From Aurifilum marmelostoma (lineage: Eukaryota > Ascomycota > Sordariomycetes > Diaporthales > Cryphonectriaceae): a stretch of DNA of 64,000 bases. The stretch lies in assembly GCA_027559495.1 (NCBI GenBank), contig JAMXSV010000012.1, forward strand, positions 372,001 to 436,000, written 5' to 3'. Positions 37,601 to 52,091 of the stretch are shown here, one piece after another. Every line of letters begins with the position of its first letter. Position 1 is the stretch's first letter. The position numbers and the translations under genes were made by a program. Below the pieces are notes generated by a model, which saw nothing but the letters and a program-made list of their open reading frames with translations, did not search any database and was not told where the DNA came from.

Positions 37601-38880
37601 TATAGCAAGTTGCTATTATTCCTTATATTTCTAGAGGAATTATTCTAAACCTTCTTTCTCTAAGAGATATAATATATAACTATTATTATAATATGCAGTC
37701 TAACTAAGAGAATTATAATTAATAGAATCTATTACTTGCTTTATTAGAATATTTTTATTTAGCTAATTAGGTTCTTATTAGGCAGTAATACTAAGCTATT
37801 ATTCTTTCTAAATAAATTGCTATTGCTTTTTTTATAGTTATTAATAGTTTTATGCAAAGTATTCTAATTTTCTATAATTATAATATTCCTAATTATTATT
37901 TTATATTAGATATTTGCTATATTAATTTATAATATTAAGCTTTATAAGGCTAGCATATATGCTGCTACTATAAGCTATGCTTTAGTGCTAGAATTAATTT
38001 CCTTAATTTTGCATCTTTTTGCTTATATTAGTTTAGAATTTCTATAATAGATTTTCTTTCTTTTTTTTTATATATTATTTATAAAGGCAATTATTAATAT
38101 AGATTGCTATATTAGAGAATATAGTAAAGTTTTCTAGCTAATTTTATTTAGAAATTTTATTTTTAACTTTATTCTTAAGTCTTTAGTAATAGTATTTTAT
38201 AAGGTTTTTATCTTTCTATAGAAGTTATACTATAAATTATTTAAACTAAACTATATATATAAAGGCTAACTTAACTTATTGTAAGGCTATAAGTTATTAA
38301 GCTATAATCCTTTTCTTATTAAAGTTCTTAAAAGTCTTCTTAAAAACCTTTTCGAATTTGCTAAAGGATTAAAATATTTCCTTAATAGTATCTTTCCTAA
38401 GGCTAGAGCAGATAATATTCTCTAAGTAATCTTTAAAAGAAGATTTATACTAAATAAAAGTATTATTCTTAAAGCAAATTCCTGCAAAGATAGTTTTCTT
38501 TAATTTTATAGTAAATTATAAGATATAGTGCAAAAAGTATGCCTTGCACTAGGTAAGGAATTCTTAAAGCATCTTTTAATTTTTATTAAATATAATAGGT
38601 TTATCTATTTTATAATTCTTAATAGCTATTATAATATTAAAATTGCTAATCTGCTTTTAAATAAAAAGCTAAGCTTACTAGAATTAGATTATAGCTTCTT
38701 GCTATTGCTAATAAATATATAGTTTATTAATGCGCTATATAAGAAGCTATACCTAGTTTATTAGTTCGTTAGTAGTAGCAGCCCTACTGCTAGAAGAGAA
38801 TAGAATTCCTAGAGCTATTATATTTTTATATTGCTTAAGGCAGAGTATACTAAATTATTCTTAAATAAGAGTTATTAAAA
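34615..38880 (-). pseudogene. Element C gag-RT part
   Basis: This continues element C beyond D. It includes the rest of RNase H near 34,615-34,700, the RT core near 35,390-35,295, the protease region, and gag up to about 38,830. The collinear match with A and D supports one original element. Confidence 0.82.
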
Positions 38881-39339
38881 TATAATAAGCACTACTATAA
38901 TTAAGATATATAATAAGTATATAAAGGGTTTATATTAAGCAAAAATAATATTAAAATATAATTTAAAGAATATAGAAATAATCTCTAAAGTTTTCTGCAG
39001 TATATTACTAGCAGTAAAGCTATTATCTATATTTAAAGTAATACTTAAATTAATAATTAAAGAACTATAGAATATTTATATATATTTAAAGAGTAATTGT
39101 ATCTGGGCTATATAGTCCTTCTAGTTGTAATGATTATGCTTAACTATATAGTAATTTAATATAGTTGTTCTGAATATGTTTGACTATATATATAGTCAAT
39201 ATAGTTAGCTTGCAACCCTAATCTTAGGGTTATATAATCCTAGTTCTATCTTTTCTTAGTTAGGATATTAGGTCCTTAATACCTGGTCCTTGCTGCCTAT
39301 AACCATTCTCGTGACCTGCATGTTGGATGGGTCATAATA
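38881..39339 (-). repeat. Element C 5' LTR
   Basis: 459 bases, ending GGATGGGTCATAATA. The last 230 bases are largely free of RIP. The target CTATA follows at 39340-39344. Confidence 0.92.
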
Positions 39340-39344
39340 CTATA

Positions 39345-40279
39345 GCTAATTATAGAAATTTAGAATCCTAGCTAATAGTAGAAAATATTATTAATCTTAG
39401 CAGAACTACTAAGGAAAATAATAGAATTATATAAGTATAGCGCAAAGTAGCAGTATATATGCTAGCTTAATAGAATTAGATGCTATTTACTAATATAATA
39501 ACTTCTAAACTTAAAGCAAAGGTAATAGGGTATACTTTAATTATAAAAAGCCTAAATACTTTATATAAGAATATTAATAGCTATATAGAAAGCAATAGTA
39601 GCTTATTTAGAAAGAATAATAACTTAATATTGCAATGCAATAGAAACCTAATTAACTTAGCAAAAATATCCTAATAGAGAAAGCAGCAGACCCTATTAAT
39701 TATAGAAGCCTTAACTAGTCCTTCTACTACAACAATAATTGCTTACTATACCTCTTAGAAAAAGAAGGCTAAGAATAGTTTCCTAGGAAACCTAGAGGAA
39801 AGCGACAACTTGCTATAAAAAGTAAGACTTCTACTAAGAATAATAAATAGTCAGACTATTTTACTAACCCTCTAGATTAGGGATCTAAGGATGAATAAGA
39901 CCTAGGGAAGTTCTCCTTATAGCACTACCTTATATAGCTTACAACCCACAATAAGCATATATCAGATACTATAGCATCCCTAGCCTATAACAGGCGCGAC
40001 GATAACTTAGAAAACGCGGATTTTACCCTAACACCTATAGAGGAGGATATTATAGAAACACTTACCCTTAAAGAAGAAATATTCTAAGATAGATAATCTA
40101 ATAATCTACCTAAGTTTATTACGCAATAATATATAGATAACTTAGAAGAATTAGCACTAACTAGCTAATACAGCAGTATTAGTTTTTATAACTTAGAAAC
40201 TAATATACAAACTAAATACCTTATATATAGAATTCCCTTAAAGATACTCTTTAGAAGCATCCTAATCCAAAATTATAAA
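39345..40279 (+). pseudogene. Element B gag, middle part (weakly mutated)
   Basis: This links the gag start left of C to the gag end right of E. The frame reads, for example, DTIASLAYNRRDDNLENADF and IEEDIIETLTLKEE, with only scattered TAA/TAG codons. It is an acidic linker-like segment of gag. It keeps many CCC, ACA and CpG sites, unlike the rest of the block. It ends at the ATAAA duplicated by element E. Confidence 0.7.
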
Positions 40280-40779
40280 TGTTATAACCCGCAACGGTTG
40301 TAACAAAAGGGGGGGCATAGCAGCCGCCTAAGACAGACCTTTAGGGCCGGAAGTTCAATACTTGCCTACAGAACCTAACAGGGATTACCTAATCTAGCTA
40401 GCTAATTAAGATATTGGATTAGAAATATATTTAATATATCCAAATATACTAGATTACTAATATATCTAATATAGCTAATATAGTTAGGTATAACTAAATA
40501 GACTATATAATCTAGATATAATTACTCTTTAGATATATATAAATATTTTATATAATTACTCTTTAGATATATATAAATATTTTATAATTTTTTAGTTATT
40601 AATTTAAGTATTAGATTATATTAATATAATAGCTTTAAAAGCAGTAAGCATTATAATATAATTGCAGTTATAATTACTCTTTATATTCTATACTTAAAGA
40701 GAAACTTAGCATTGCTCTTGCTAGTATAAATCTCTTATATATCTAAATTATTATTATTAATATTATAATATTTATTATA
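40280..40779 (+). repeat. Element E 5' LTR
   Basis: The first 130 bases are almost unmutated (CCGCAACGGTTG, a G7 run, CAGCCGCC); the rest is A/T-rich. Two adjacent copies of an ACTCTTTAGATATATATAAA unit near 40,520-40,580 account for its extra 29 bases. Confidence 0.9.
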
Positions 40780-40849
40780 TTTTAATAATTTATATTTAAG
40801 AATAATTTAATATTTTCCTTTTAAGTATTATAGAATATAATAGCGCTTT

Positions 40850-43800
40850 AAATTTTAATTAGATTTATTATTAATAATAGCATTATTAATTTTATTAAGC
40901 AAATTATAATATTTATTAATTATATTAAGGAATTTAAGAAGTAGAAGATAATTATAAAAAAGCTTTATTATAAAATAGAGATATTAGAATTTTATAAAAA
41001 TAAATATTATATCTTTTAAGTATTTCTTATTTAATATAAAGCTTACTTTTATTATAAAAAAAAGAAATTTAATAATAAATAAAATAAAATTATTTTTATA
41101 GAATATTATTTTATATAAAATGCTTTTATTTAGTTTAAATCTATTTTTAAAAGTTACTTTAAATTTAATAAGCTTAAATAAGAAATTAATATTAAATATA
41201 TCTTTAAAAGCTTTAATAATTTAAAATAAGTATTTAAAAATATTTTTAGCAATATAAATAAATAATATAAAGCTAAATAAAAGCTTTTTAAGCTTAAATA
41301 AACTAAATTAGTAGCTAAATATATTATAAAGTTTTGCAAAGCTTCTTTTTTATCTTTAGTAAGATAATATAGCTTTTATTGCTTAATATTATAATAGATT
41401 TAAAAATAAAATTAAAAATAATCTTATTAAAGCAAAATAATTTATAAAGCTTATAGACTTTATTATATTAGCTATTAAAATTAATAATAAATAGTATAAA
41501 TAATAATTTAAGAAATAAAATAAGGGCTAGATTATATAAATTTCTTAAATAATAATTAATTCTAGAAAGAAGTATTAATATCCTAAGAAATAGTAAAATT
41601 AGAATTAATTTAATATAGCTTATAAAGCAATAATTTATTTAAAATTTATAAAATTAAATGCTATAAATAGAAATAATAATAGAATTAAATGCTATAATTA
41701 TAGCAAATTTGGATATTTTGCAAGAAATTATTGCTAATTAAGAAAGAGAAGATAGCAATTTATTTTTAAAGAATAATAGATTAGCTATATAAAAGGATAA
41801 TAAGTAAATATTATAGAAAAAGAATAATTAATATATTAAAATTAAAGCTATTTTATAAAGTAAGTATTAAATAGTATATTTTAATATGCTTTTTTTAATT
41901 AGATAGCTTACTATAATAATTACTACTTAATATATCTCTTAGAAAAGAAAAGCTTTAGATAATTTCCTAAAGCTCTTAAGAAAAAAAATAAATTATAATA
42001 AAAAGAAAAGAACTTTTATATAACTAAATTCTTAATTAGAATAACTTTAATTATTTATTTAATATTTTAAATTCTTTATATATTATAAATAAAAAAAGAA
42101 TTTAAAATACTTTCTCTATAATTATTAGCTAATATAATAAGTATTAAATAATAAGAATATTTATTATTTTAAATATTCTTTTTTTTAATTTAGTAATAAA
42201 AAAAATAATAATAGTAATTCTAAGATATAAATACTCTTTTAATATAATACTAAGAAAAAGGAATTATAAAATAAGTAATTAAATAATTTGCTAAAATTTA
42301 TTACTTAGATAAAAAATAAAAATAATAATAATATATTTAAGCTTAAGAAAATATAGAATTTTCTTATAAGTATTAAATAGAATTTAAAGCTTATAAATAT
42401 TAAATATTTTATATATAAATTAAGCTTTAAAAAAGTATTTATATTTATATATTTTTAGCTTTAGAATTTTCTTAAAAAGGAAAATATAAGAATTTAATTT
42501 AATTATTATAAGCATTATAAGTATATATAAATCTTTTATATTATATATAATTATAAAGAATATTTTTAAAAGAAGATTAAATATAAATAGTTTTTAGTAT
42601 ATAAATTTAAATAAATTATCTAATTTTATAATAAAAAATAATTAAGATTTTAAAAAATACTTTAGATAAAGCATTATAATATATATATTAAGCTACTAAA
42701 TAATTGCTTTAAAAAATATATTAATAAGAAAGTAAAGTAGTAGTAATATAAAAGATTTATTATACTATTTATATTAGTAAGAAATTGCAAAATTAGTATT
42801 AATAAAAGAATAATTAGAAAAAATATAAATATAAGCAATAATAAGCTTAATAATTAGCTTAAGTAGCAATATATAAGGCTTAGAAAATCTTAAATAATTA
42901 AAACTGCTTATAAGAAAATAATAATTAATTTCTATAAAAAAAAATCTTTTTATATAATTACTAGAAATAATTACTTGCATATTATACTTTAGATATAGAT
43001 TTATAAATAATAATATAGCATATTATTAAATAGTAGTATATAAAGAAATTTTATATTCTTTAGAATTATTAATTAGGCATAATTATTATAGAAATAGAAA
43101 GAAATAATTCTATATTTTTAGCATTATAAAAAAATAGCTTATAGTATATAATTAAGATATAATAAACTAATAAACTAATTATCTTTTTATTATAATTTAT
43201 AATTTTATAATATATATATTCTTTAATATTATAAATATAATATACTATAAGCTAATATTAAAATTTTTTAGCTTAAGAAATATAGTTTTTAAATTAATTA
43301 GATTATTAGCTAAATTTTATAGAAATAAATTATATTTAATAAAAAGATTATAATTAAAAGTATAAAGCAAAGATTAATTATTAAATATATTTTAAGTTAA
43401 GAGAGCTTAAATAATTTATTTATATATATTTTTAAATTAGAAAAATAGAAAAATAAAAATATAATTATTTTAATAATTTATAAAAAAAGATTTAGTAATA
43501 ATGCAATTAATAAAGTACTAGATTATTAGTAAATTAAGATAATAATAGTAATAGAATTTTATAATAAGAAATTTATTTTAAAGTAATAAAAATAAAAAAT
43601 TAATTATAATTTTATTAATTATAAAGAAATTTTATTAAAATAATAAAATTAATAATTTAATTTAATTTAAAGTATTTTGCTTAGATTTTTAGTTTAGCTA
43701 TATAAAAGATTATTAATTAGCAAAAAAAAGTCTATTTAATAATATTTATTTTTTTTATAAATTGCAAAAGCTAATATAGAATTTAAAAAGAAATTTAAAA

Positions 43801-46570
43801 ATATATTATAAAAATATTATAAATTTATTAAATTATTTTTAAAAAAATAAAAAAAATTACTTTTTAATAAAATTTAATTTAATTATAAGGTATTTTTTAA
43901 AAAAAAGATAAAATTAAAATTCTTTTTTATTTATAAATTAAATAAAGTAAAATTTAAAGTATTTAGAAAGTACTTTAATAAAAATCTTAAAAAAGAATAT
44001 ATTAGAAAGTTATACTTTCTAGCAAAATATTTAATTCTTTTTATATTTAAAAAAATAGCAAATTTAAGCTATATATAAACTTTAAATAATTTAATAATAT
44101 AATAATTAAAGATTATTATTTCTATTAAGAAGTAATAAATTATAAAATAAAATATAAAGTATATAATAATTTATAGTGCTTAATTTTAAAAAAAAATATC
44201 TATTATAATAGAATTAAAGAAAGTAATAAATAGAAAATAGCTTTTAAAATTTGCTATAAATATTATAAATATTATATTATACTTTTTAAATTAATTAATA
44301 TATTAGCTATATTCTAATATATAATTAATTATATTCTTTATAAATTCTTTAATATTTTTATTATTACTTACTTAAATAATATTCTTATTTATTTAAAAAA
44401 TTTTAAAATATATAAGCAATATATATAAATTATATTATAAATATTATAAAATACTAAAATATTAATAAAGCTTATAAAATATTATTTCTATATTTAGAAA
44501 GTAGATTATTTTAGATATACTCTTAAGCTAAGAATAATTTATATATAAAAAAATAAGATTTAAGTAATTAAGAATTAGCTAATATTTAGGAATTTTATAA
44601 ATATTAAAGCATTTTTTAGATATATTAATTTTTATAAATAATTTATTAAAGATTATAATAAAGTAATTAAGCCTCTTATAAAACTTATTAAAAAGAAAAT
44701 ATTATTTCTTTAAGTAAAAGAATAGTAATAAGCATTTAATAAAATTAAAAATCTTATATTAAAAAACTTAATTTATAAAGAATTAGATTTTAGTAAAAGA
44801 ATTTAAATTATATATAAATATATTAAATTTTGCTATTAAAGCAGAACTTAATTAATATAATAAAAAAGAATAATTAAAACTAATTATTAATTTTTTAAAG
44901 AAATTTAATAAATTAAAATTATAATATAAAATATTAAATAAGAAATTTATAGCTATTATAAAAGCATTTAAAAAATAAGAATAATATCTTATTAATATAA
45001 AATATTAAATTAAAATATTCTCTAATTATAAAAACTTTATTATATTTATTATAATAAAAATATTTAATAAATAATAAATAAAATAAATAAAATATTTATT
45101 ATAATTTAATTTTAAAATTATTTATATTTAAGAAAAAGAGAATATTAAAGCAAATACTTTTAATAAATAATTTAACTATTAAAATAAAATTATAAAAAAA
45201 ATCTAAAATATTTTTATAATAAATAAAAAAGAAAACTTTATTAATATATATAAAAAGCTAAATACTATTCTTAAAATTAATTAAATAAGTAAGAATTTAA
45301 AAAATATAATTTTAAAAGAATAAAATTAGTATATTTAGAATATATATATTGCTTTAATATATAAATATTAGAAAATTAAAGTAATTTTAGTATAAATTTT
45401 AAAATATTAGAATTTATTAAGCTTTAAGAAGAGAGTTAAAAACTTTTTATAAAATTATAATAGCTATAAAAAGAATAAAGCAAAAAGATATAAGCTTTAT
45501 AAATTGCTTTACTTTCTATTAATATTAAATTTAGCTTAATAACTAGCTAATTTAGATTTTATTATTAAGCTATCTTTTTTATAAAAATTTTTAATTAAAG
45601 TGCAATTTAATAATATTTTAGTAATAATTTATAAATTAAGTAAATATATTTACTTTTTATTATATAAAGAAAGCAATATAATAAAAGATCTTATATATAT
45701 ATTTTTTAGAATAATTATAGCTAATTATAGTATATTATAAAAAATTATCTTAAATAGAAATAGAAAATTTATATTAAACTTTTAAACTTTGCTTATAAAA
45801 TAGCTTAAAGTAGCTTATAAAATATTAATAGCATTTTATTTATAAATAAATAAATAAATAAAATATATAAATTAGATTTCAGAATAATATTTATATTATT
45901 ATATTAATTATAAATAAAATAATTAAATTAAATTATTATTATTAGCATAATTTATATATAATAATATAGATATAAGTATAATAAAGATATTACTATTCTA
46001 TATAATATATAAATATAATCTTATAATATATTATAAAGCATTATTAAAGGCAAATATAAAAGCAGTAAATAAGAAAGCTTAGCAGATTTAGAAAATCTAT
46101 AAAGATTTATAATAAGAATTTGCATTTATTAGGAAATAAATAATAAAATATACTAATATTAAGAGAATTAAAAGATTAATTTTTAAAAAAAGAGATAAAG
46201 TTTACTTTTTTTAATAAAATATTAAGATAAAAAATTTTAATAATAAGCTTAATTATAAAAAGCTTAATTTATTTAAAATTTTATAAAAAATTTTACTAAT
46301 TAATTATAAATTTATATTATTTTATAGTATAAAAATATATTTAATTTTTTATATTTTATTACTTAAATTAGTATTAAAGAATATAAAGATTAATAATAAT
46401 ATAAAAATTAAAAATAATAAATTAGAATATAAAATAGAAAGAATTCTTAAATATAAAAAATATAATAATATATTAAAATATTTAATTAAATAGAAAGATT
46501 ATTCTTTAAGTAAAAACTTATAAAAAGAATTAGAAAATCTTATTAATATATTAAAAAGATTGCTTAAATA
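40850..46570 (+). pseudogene. Element E gag-pol relic with zinc knuckle and chromodomain
   Basis: Gag runs from about 40,850. A nucleocapsid zinc knuckle is readable at 41690-41734 (KCYNYSKFGYFARNYC; the second Cys and the His both became Tyr, the TGT-to-TAT and CAT-to-TAT-like changes expected of decay). A protease site lies near 43,020-43,080 (LLNSSIQRNFI, with Asp now Asn). RT is at about 43,980-44,560, RNase H at about 44,930-45,110, integrase at about 45,440-46,060 and a chromodomain at about 46,421-46,560 (EYKIERILKYKK). It is saturated with TAA/TAG and frameshifts. Confidence 0.85.
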
Positions 46571-46774
46571 TTAGATAAGAAAGAAAGCATTAAAATAAAA
46601 TAATATAATTTTAAGATTTAGCTATATATAAAATTATATAGATTACTATAGAATAGAACTCTATAAGTAGATTTTATATAATTAACTAAATAAACTTCTT
46701 ATATTAAATTAATATATTATAAATTAAATAAATTTTAAAATAAGAAAAAGATTAAAATAAAGCAGAATTATAAT

Positions 46775-47290
46775 TTAGAAAGCCTCTTTAGCAAATCTTT
46801 CTACTTTAAAGCTAAAACTAAAAATTATAGCAAATAATCTCTTAGCTAAAAAACTAAATTAGTCTACTATAGTATTTTCTATATTTATAAAATCCTAATT
46901 AAATTCCTTAAAGTTAAAGACTTTAGCAAAAATAGCTATTTTCTTAGAAACTATTTCTTATACTATCTTAAAAGCATAATAATACTTTTCTTTAGCTTTT
47001 ATATAATTAAGCTCCTTTATAGAATTAAGATTTTAGTAAATAGCTTTTGCTATCCTCTTTTATTATAATTTTTTCTAATAATATATATAATTAATTTTAG
47101 CATTTAGCATATAATAAGCTTTCTTTAGCTTTTTTATTTTATTTTCTAATTTTTAATAATAATATAAAATAAATTATAAATTAAAAGGAAAAAAATCTAG
47201 AATATTATAATAAAACTAATTTAAGTATATATACTTAAAATATTAATTAAAGAATTAAGAAAAAACTTAATATATTAAAAGGCTATAAGC
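46775..47290 (-). pseudogene. Antisense accessory reading frame of element E
   Basis: Opposite to gag-pol, it ends at TAA (plus-strand 46775-46777) after AKEAF. The readable C-terminal half includes KELNYIKAKEKYYYAFKIV, IAIFAKVFNFKEFN and NTIVD, which aligns with ELDYIEAEEERYYASRAV, IAISAEVPSFKRFD and NAIVD of element C. The N-terminal half is shifted and badly decayed, so its start is approximate. Confidence 0.6.
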
Positions 47291-47517
47291 TTTATAGTTT
47301 AAATATAATAGTATATTAATATAGAACTTTAAAATAAATTATAATAAAAAATTGCAATTTATAGTTTTAGAAAAAAAAATAAAAGAAGTTTTTTAGATAT
47401 AAGAATTCTTAACTTTATTTAATATAATAAATTAGGAAAGCATAATCTAATAATAGAATAATATGCAAGAAATTTATAAAAGATTATTTAGAATAATAAT
47501 TAATAAAAGAAAAATAA

Positions 47518-47988
47518 TATTATAATCTATAATAGTTATAATAAAAGGAAAGCATAGCAGCTATTTAAGATAAACTCTTAAGGCTAAAAGTTTAATACTT
47601 GCCTATAGAACTTAATAGGGATTATCTAATTTAGCTAGCTAATTAAGATAAATATATTAAATTAGAAATATATCTAATATATCTAAATATACTAGATTAT
47701 TAATATATCTAATATAGCTAATTTAGTTAGATATAACTAAATAAACTATATAATTTAAATATAATTATTCTTTAGATATATATAAATATTTTATAGTTCT
47801 TTAGTTATTAATTTAAGTATTAGATTATACTAATCTAGTAGCTCTAAAGATAATAAGCATTGCAGTGCAGTTGCAGTTATAATTACTCTTTATATTCTAT
47901 ACTTAAGGAGAAACTTAGCATTGCTCTTGCTAGCATAAACCCCTTATGCGTTCAGATTATTGTTATTAATACTACAGTGCTTATTATA
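47518..47988 (+). repeat. Element E 3' LTR
   Basis: 471 bases. Here the 5' part is decayed and the 3' 130 bases are preserved (CAGTGCAGTTGCAG, CCCCTTATGCG), the mirror of the left LTR. It ends TTATTATA, followed by the target copy ATAAA. Confidence 0.9.
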
Positions 47989-47993
47989 ATAAA

Positions 47994-50900
47994 GCAGAGC
48001 GAATAGAAAACCTTAGGATTAATACATTCCATTTTAAATACTATTAATTAGTATAAATTTTATGCATTTACTATAGCTATTAAACTTACTTTAAAGAAAA
48101 GGTAAAATATAGATAGTTTTTAATTAAGGAAGAGAAATAAATTATTTAGGCCTATAAAGAATTAGAACTACAATTTAAAGAAGTACTAGATAAAAGGCAC
48201 TATAATGCATTTATTAGATTACTAGAGGATTGCCCAAAACCTTGCGTAAATAAGAAATAGAAATAGTAGCAATATCTTATAGAATAATGCATTATTTATA
48301 TATAAAATAAAGCATATGCTTAGCATATACAGTAATATAATAGGAAGCATTATAAATATGCTTAATAATAGGCTAAGGCACTAGCTTAATAAGCAGCTAA
48401 AAAAGATCCTAAAAGGGAAGAATTGCTTATAGGGAATAATAGCTAATTAGGACTTAGAAGATCTTTATGCATAATAGCAGGAAAAAGCTATGCATATATA
48501 ATATTTAATATAAATATTAATAGGCAATAGTATCGCGTACTATTAGATAGTAGCGCGCAAGGAAACTATATATCCTTATATATTATTAATATAGTATAAA
48601 TACTATAGCATTAAAAGGAATAATCTTATATACTTAATATTATAGAAGAATAACTAATTGCATATAACTAAGGGGTAATTAATAAGAAGGCTAATTATCT
48701 ACCTATTTTAAATTAAGGCTATATAACTTATATTACTTTTAATATTATAAATATAGTATATTATAAGTTAATTTTAGAACTTTTTTAGCTTAAGGAGCAT
48801 AATTCTTAAATTAATTAGATTACTAGCTAAATCTTATAGGAATAAGCTATATCTAATAGAATAATTGCAATTAAAGGCGCAGAACAAGACTTAGTTACTA
48901 AGAATAGCTAGGATAGGCGCTTAAATAAGAACTTAATATATACCTCTAAATTAGTAAAGACTAATAGCTTATAAGGAAAGATTATAAACGCCTTAAACTT
49001 ATAAATATAGATTAGGAATAAATTGGATTTATAAGTAAATAGAGATTAGTTAGAAAGATTTAGTTTAGTATAGAGCAATAATAATAGGCAATAATAATAG
49101 ATACTTATACAAAAATAAAAATTATAGCTTAAAGAACTTAGTTTAGCCTAGAGCAGCTAGAATAGGCTATAAAAATAAATATACTAAGATCTATAAAGAA
49201 TTAGATAAAGCCAATTAGAATATAATACTTCTATAATATTGCTAAAAAATGCTTAATAGTATCTCTTATTTCTCTAAATAGCAGAAATAGAAGAAGAACT
49301 AATTCTAATATTCGCTAGCATACTAAGAGAGTATTATAAATTTATAAAGCTATTCTAATTAGAATTAGATATAAAACTATTAGAATATAATCTATATAAC
49401 TATAAGATTCTACTTAAGAAAGAAATTTAGCTAAAGTTCTTCCCTATTTATAGATTAGATAAAGTATAACTTAAAGCACTTAAAGAGTATCTTAATAAAA
49501 ATCTAAAGAAAGATTATATATAATTATTATAATTACTAGCAAAATACCTAATCTTATTTATACTTAAGAAAAATAGCAAATTATAATTTTATATAAATTA
49601 TAAATAGCTTAATAATATTACTATTAAGAATTATTATTTATTACTACTTATTAAGAAATTATAAAATAGACTATAAAGCGCATAATAGTTTATAGCATTA
49701 GATCTTAAAGGAGCTTATAATCTAATTAAGATAAAAGAAGGCAAAGAATAAAAGATAGCATTTTGCACTAGATATAGGCACTATAAATATATAATTATGC
49801 TTTTCGGATTAACTAATATATCTATATCTTTTTAGAAAATAATTAATTAGACACTTAGAGAGCATCTTAATATCTATATTATCGCCTATCTTAACAATAT
49901 CCTTATCTACTTGCTAGACTTAGCTATATATAAGCAATATATATAGCAAGTACTCTAGACCTTATAAGATGCTAAACTTCTTATTAAATTAGCTAAAAGT
50001 TATTTTTATATATAGAAAGTAGATTATCTTAGATATATAATTAAATTAGGATAAATTTGCATATAGAAGGAAAAAATTTAAGCAATGCAGAAATAGCCTA
50101 TACTTAAGAATATTATAGATATTAAATTATTCTTTAGCTATATTAACTTCTACTAATAATTTATATAATAATACTCTAAAATTATCTAGCTTATAATAGA
50201 ACTTATTAAAAAGAATATATCTTTCTATTAAATAGAAAAGAAATAGCAAGCTTTTAATATAATTAAGAAATAAGTTATATAAGAGCTTATTCTATAAGAA
50301 GCTAACCTTATATAAGAATTCGAAATTGCAACTAATATATTAGACTATATATTAGAAGAAGAATTTATCTAGCAAGATAACTAAGGAAAACTATATCTTA
50401 TTGCTAACTTCTTTAAAAAACTTAGTAAACTCGAACTATAATATAGAATCCTAGATAAGGAACTTATAGCAATAGTATATGCATTCTAAGAATAGCAATA
50501 TTACCTTATTAAAGCTAAATACCCAATTAAGATACTTATAGATTATAAGAATCTTATATTATTTATAATAATTAAAGTTTTAAATAAATAATAAGTATAA
50601 TAAGCAGAATTTCTCTTATAATTTAATATTAAAATTAGCTATATCTAGAGAAAAGAGAATACTAGAGCAGATGCTTTTAGCAGATAATCGGATTATATAC
50701 TAAGAATAGAGCAGTAGATACTTTTCGACTAAAATAAGAATAGAAACTTTATATAGAAAAGGGAAATTAATATAATTCTATAAATTAGCTATTAAGGCAA
50801 GAATTTAGAAGGAATAATCCTAGCTAAGCAAGAAGAATATATTAGAAATATATATAGTGCATTAGCATATAGATACTAAGAAGTTAGGGCAACTTATAAA

Positions 50901-52091
50901 TAAATTAAATAATACTAGAACTTATTAGATTTTAGAATATAAATTAAGAAAATTATTTAGCAATATAATAATTATAAATAAAATAAAGCAGAAAGATATA
51001 AGCCTTATAGACTATTATAATCTTTATTAGTACTTATAACTATTTAGCAATTTATTAATCTAGACTTTATAACTAAGCAACTTATTTTATAAAAATCCTT
51101 AATTAGAGTATAATATAATAGCATTTTAGTAGTAGTTTGCAGATTAAGTAAGTATATTTACTTTTTTCTCTATAAGGAAAGTAGTATAGCAGAAGAATTT
51201 GCATATATATTCTTTAAAATAATTATTGCTAATTATAATATATTAAAAGAAACTATTTTAAATAGAGATAAGAAATTTATATTATATTTTTAGATATTAC
51301 TTATAAAGCAGCTTAAAGTATATTATAAGATATTAATAGCCTATTATTTGCAAATAGATAAATAAATAGAAAGAATAAATTAGATTATAGAATAATACTT
51401 AAAGTATTATATTAATTAGGAATAAAATAACTAGATTAAATTATTACTTTTAGCGCAATTCGCATATAATAGCGCAGATATTAGTATAATAAAGACTTTA
51501 TTATTCTATATACTCTATAGATATAATCTAATAGCTTACTATAAAGTATTGCTAGGAGTAAATGCAGAAGCTATAGAGAAATAAGTATAATAGCTTAAAG
51601 AAGTTTAGGAAGAAATCTAATAAGAACTATAGTTTGTATAAAAATAAATAACTAAATATGCTAATCTTAAGAGAATTAAGGGACTAATCTTATAAAAGGG
51701 AGATAAAGTTTACTTAAAATAAAAAAATATTAAGATTATTTAATTAAATAATAAACTTAATTATAAAAGAATTAGACTCTTTAAAATTTTAAGGAAAATC
51801 TTCTTAGTTAACTATAAACTCGCACTACTAGCAAAAATAAAAATATATCTAGTATTTTATATTTTATTTTATTCTTTAAACTAGCAATATAAGAAATACT
51901 TATAAATAATATTATTAAAGTTATAATAGATAAACTAGAATTCGAAGTAGGAAAAATCCTAAAATATAAAGGCTTATAGTATAATCTCGAATACTATATT
52001 AAATAGAAAAGTTACCTTGCAAGCGAAAATATATAGGAACTTAAGGAAAATCTCGCTAATGCATAGCAAGCACTTTAGAATTATTAGATAA
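47994..52091 (+). pseudogene. Element B gag end, protease, RT, RNase H, integrase and chromodomain
   Basis: After E, B's frame continues as AERIENLRINTFHFKYY. The protease site is LLDSSAQGNYIS near 48,540-48,580 (DSGA turned DSSA). The RT reads from about 49,530, with the YLDD box now YLNN at 49887-49898 (both Asp turned Asn). RNase H is near 50,460-50,600 and the integrase core at 51,060-51,480. The integrase keeps Asp codons at about 51,063 and 51,267 and Glu at about 51,369, matching D-D-x33/35-E spacing. The chromodomain is at 51938-52091 (EFEVGKILKYKG). The catalytic losses and many stops leave it inactive. Confidence 0.87.

Larger units (their letters stand above)
24078..39339 (-). mobile_element. 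Element C: Ty3/gypsy chromovirus in element B's gag, itself split by element D
   Basis: Minus orientation, with target duplication CTATA at 24073-24077 and 39340-39344. LTRs at 24078-24536 and 38881-39339 are both 459 bases. Without D it is about 7.58 kb. Its LTR shares both ends with the A/D/F type but has an unrelated middle. The coding order leftward is gag (about 38,830-37,300), protease region, RT (decayed core near 35,390-35,295), RNase H (broken by D), integrase and chromodomain (about 25,540-25,395). Confidence 0.93.
40280..47988 (+). mobile_element. Element E: Ty3/gypsy chromovirus inserted in element B's gag
   Basis: 7,709 bases in plus orientation, with target duplication ATAAA at 40275-40279 and 47989-47993. 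LTRs are 40280-40779 (500) and 47518-47988 (471); the difference is a 29-bp tandem duplication in the left one. It belongs to a different LTR family from A/D/F, beginning TGTTATAACCCGCAACGG. The internal region is the most A/T-rich and most decayed of the five. Confidence 0.92.

Noticed and set aside
40520..40580. CRISPR or satellite array from the repeated ACTCTTTAGATATATATAAA unit
   Set aside because: There are only two adjacent copies, in one LTR; the other LTR has one. It is a simple tandem duplication.
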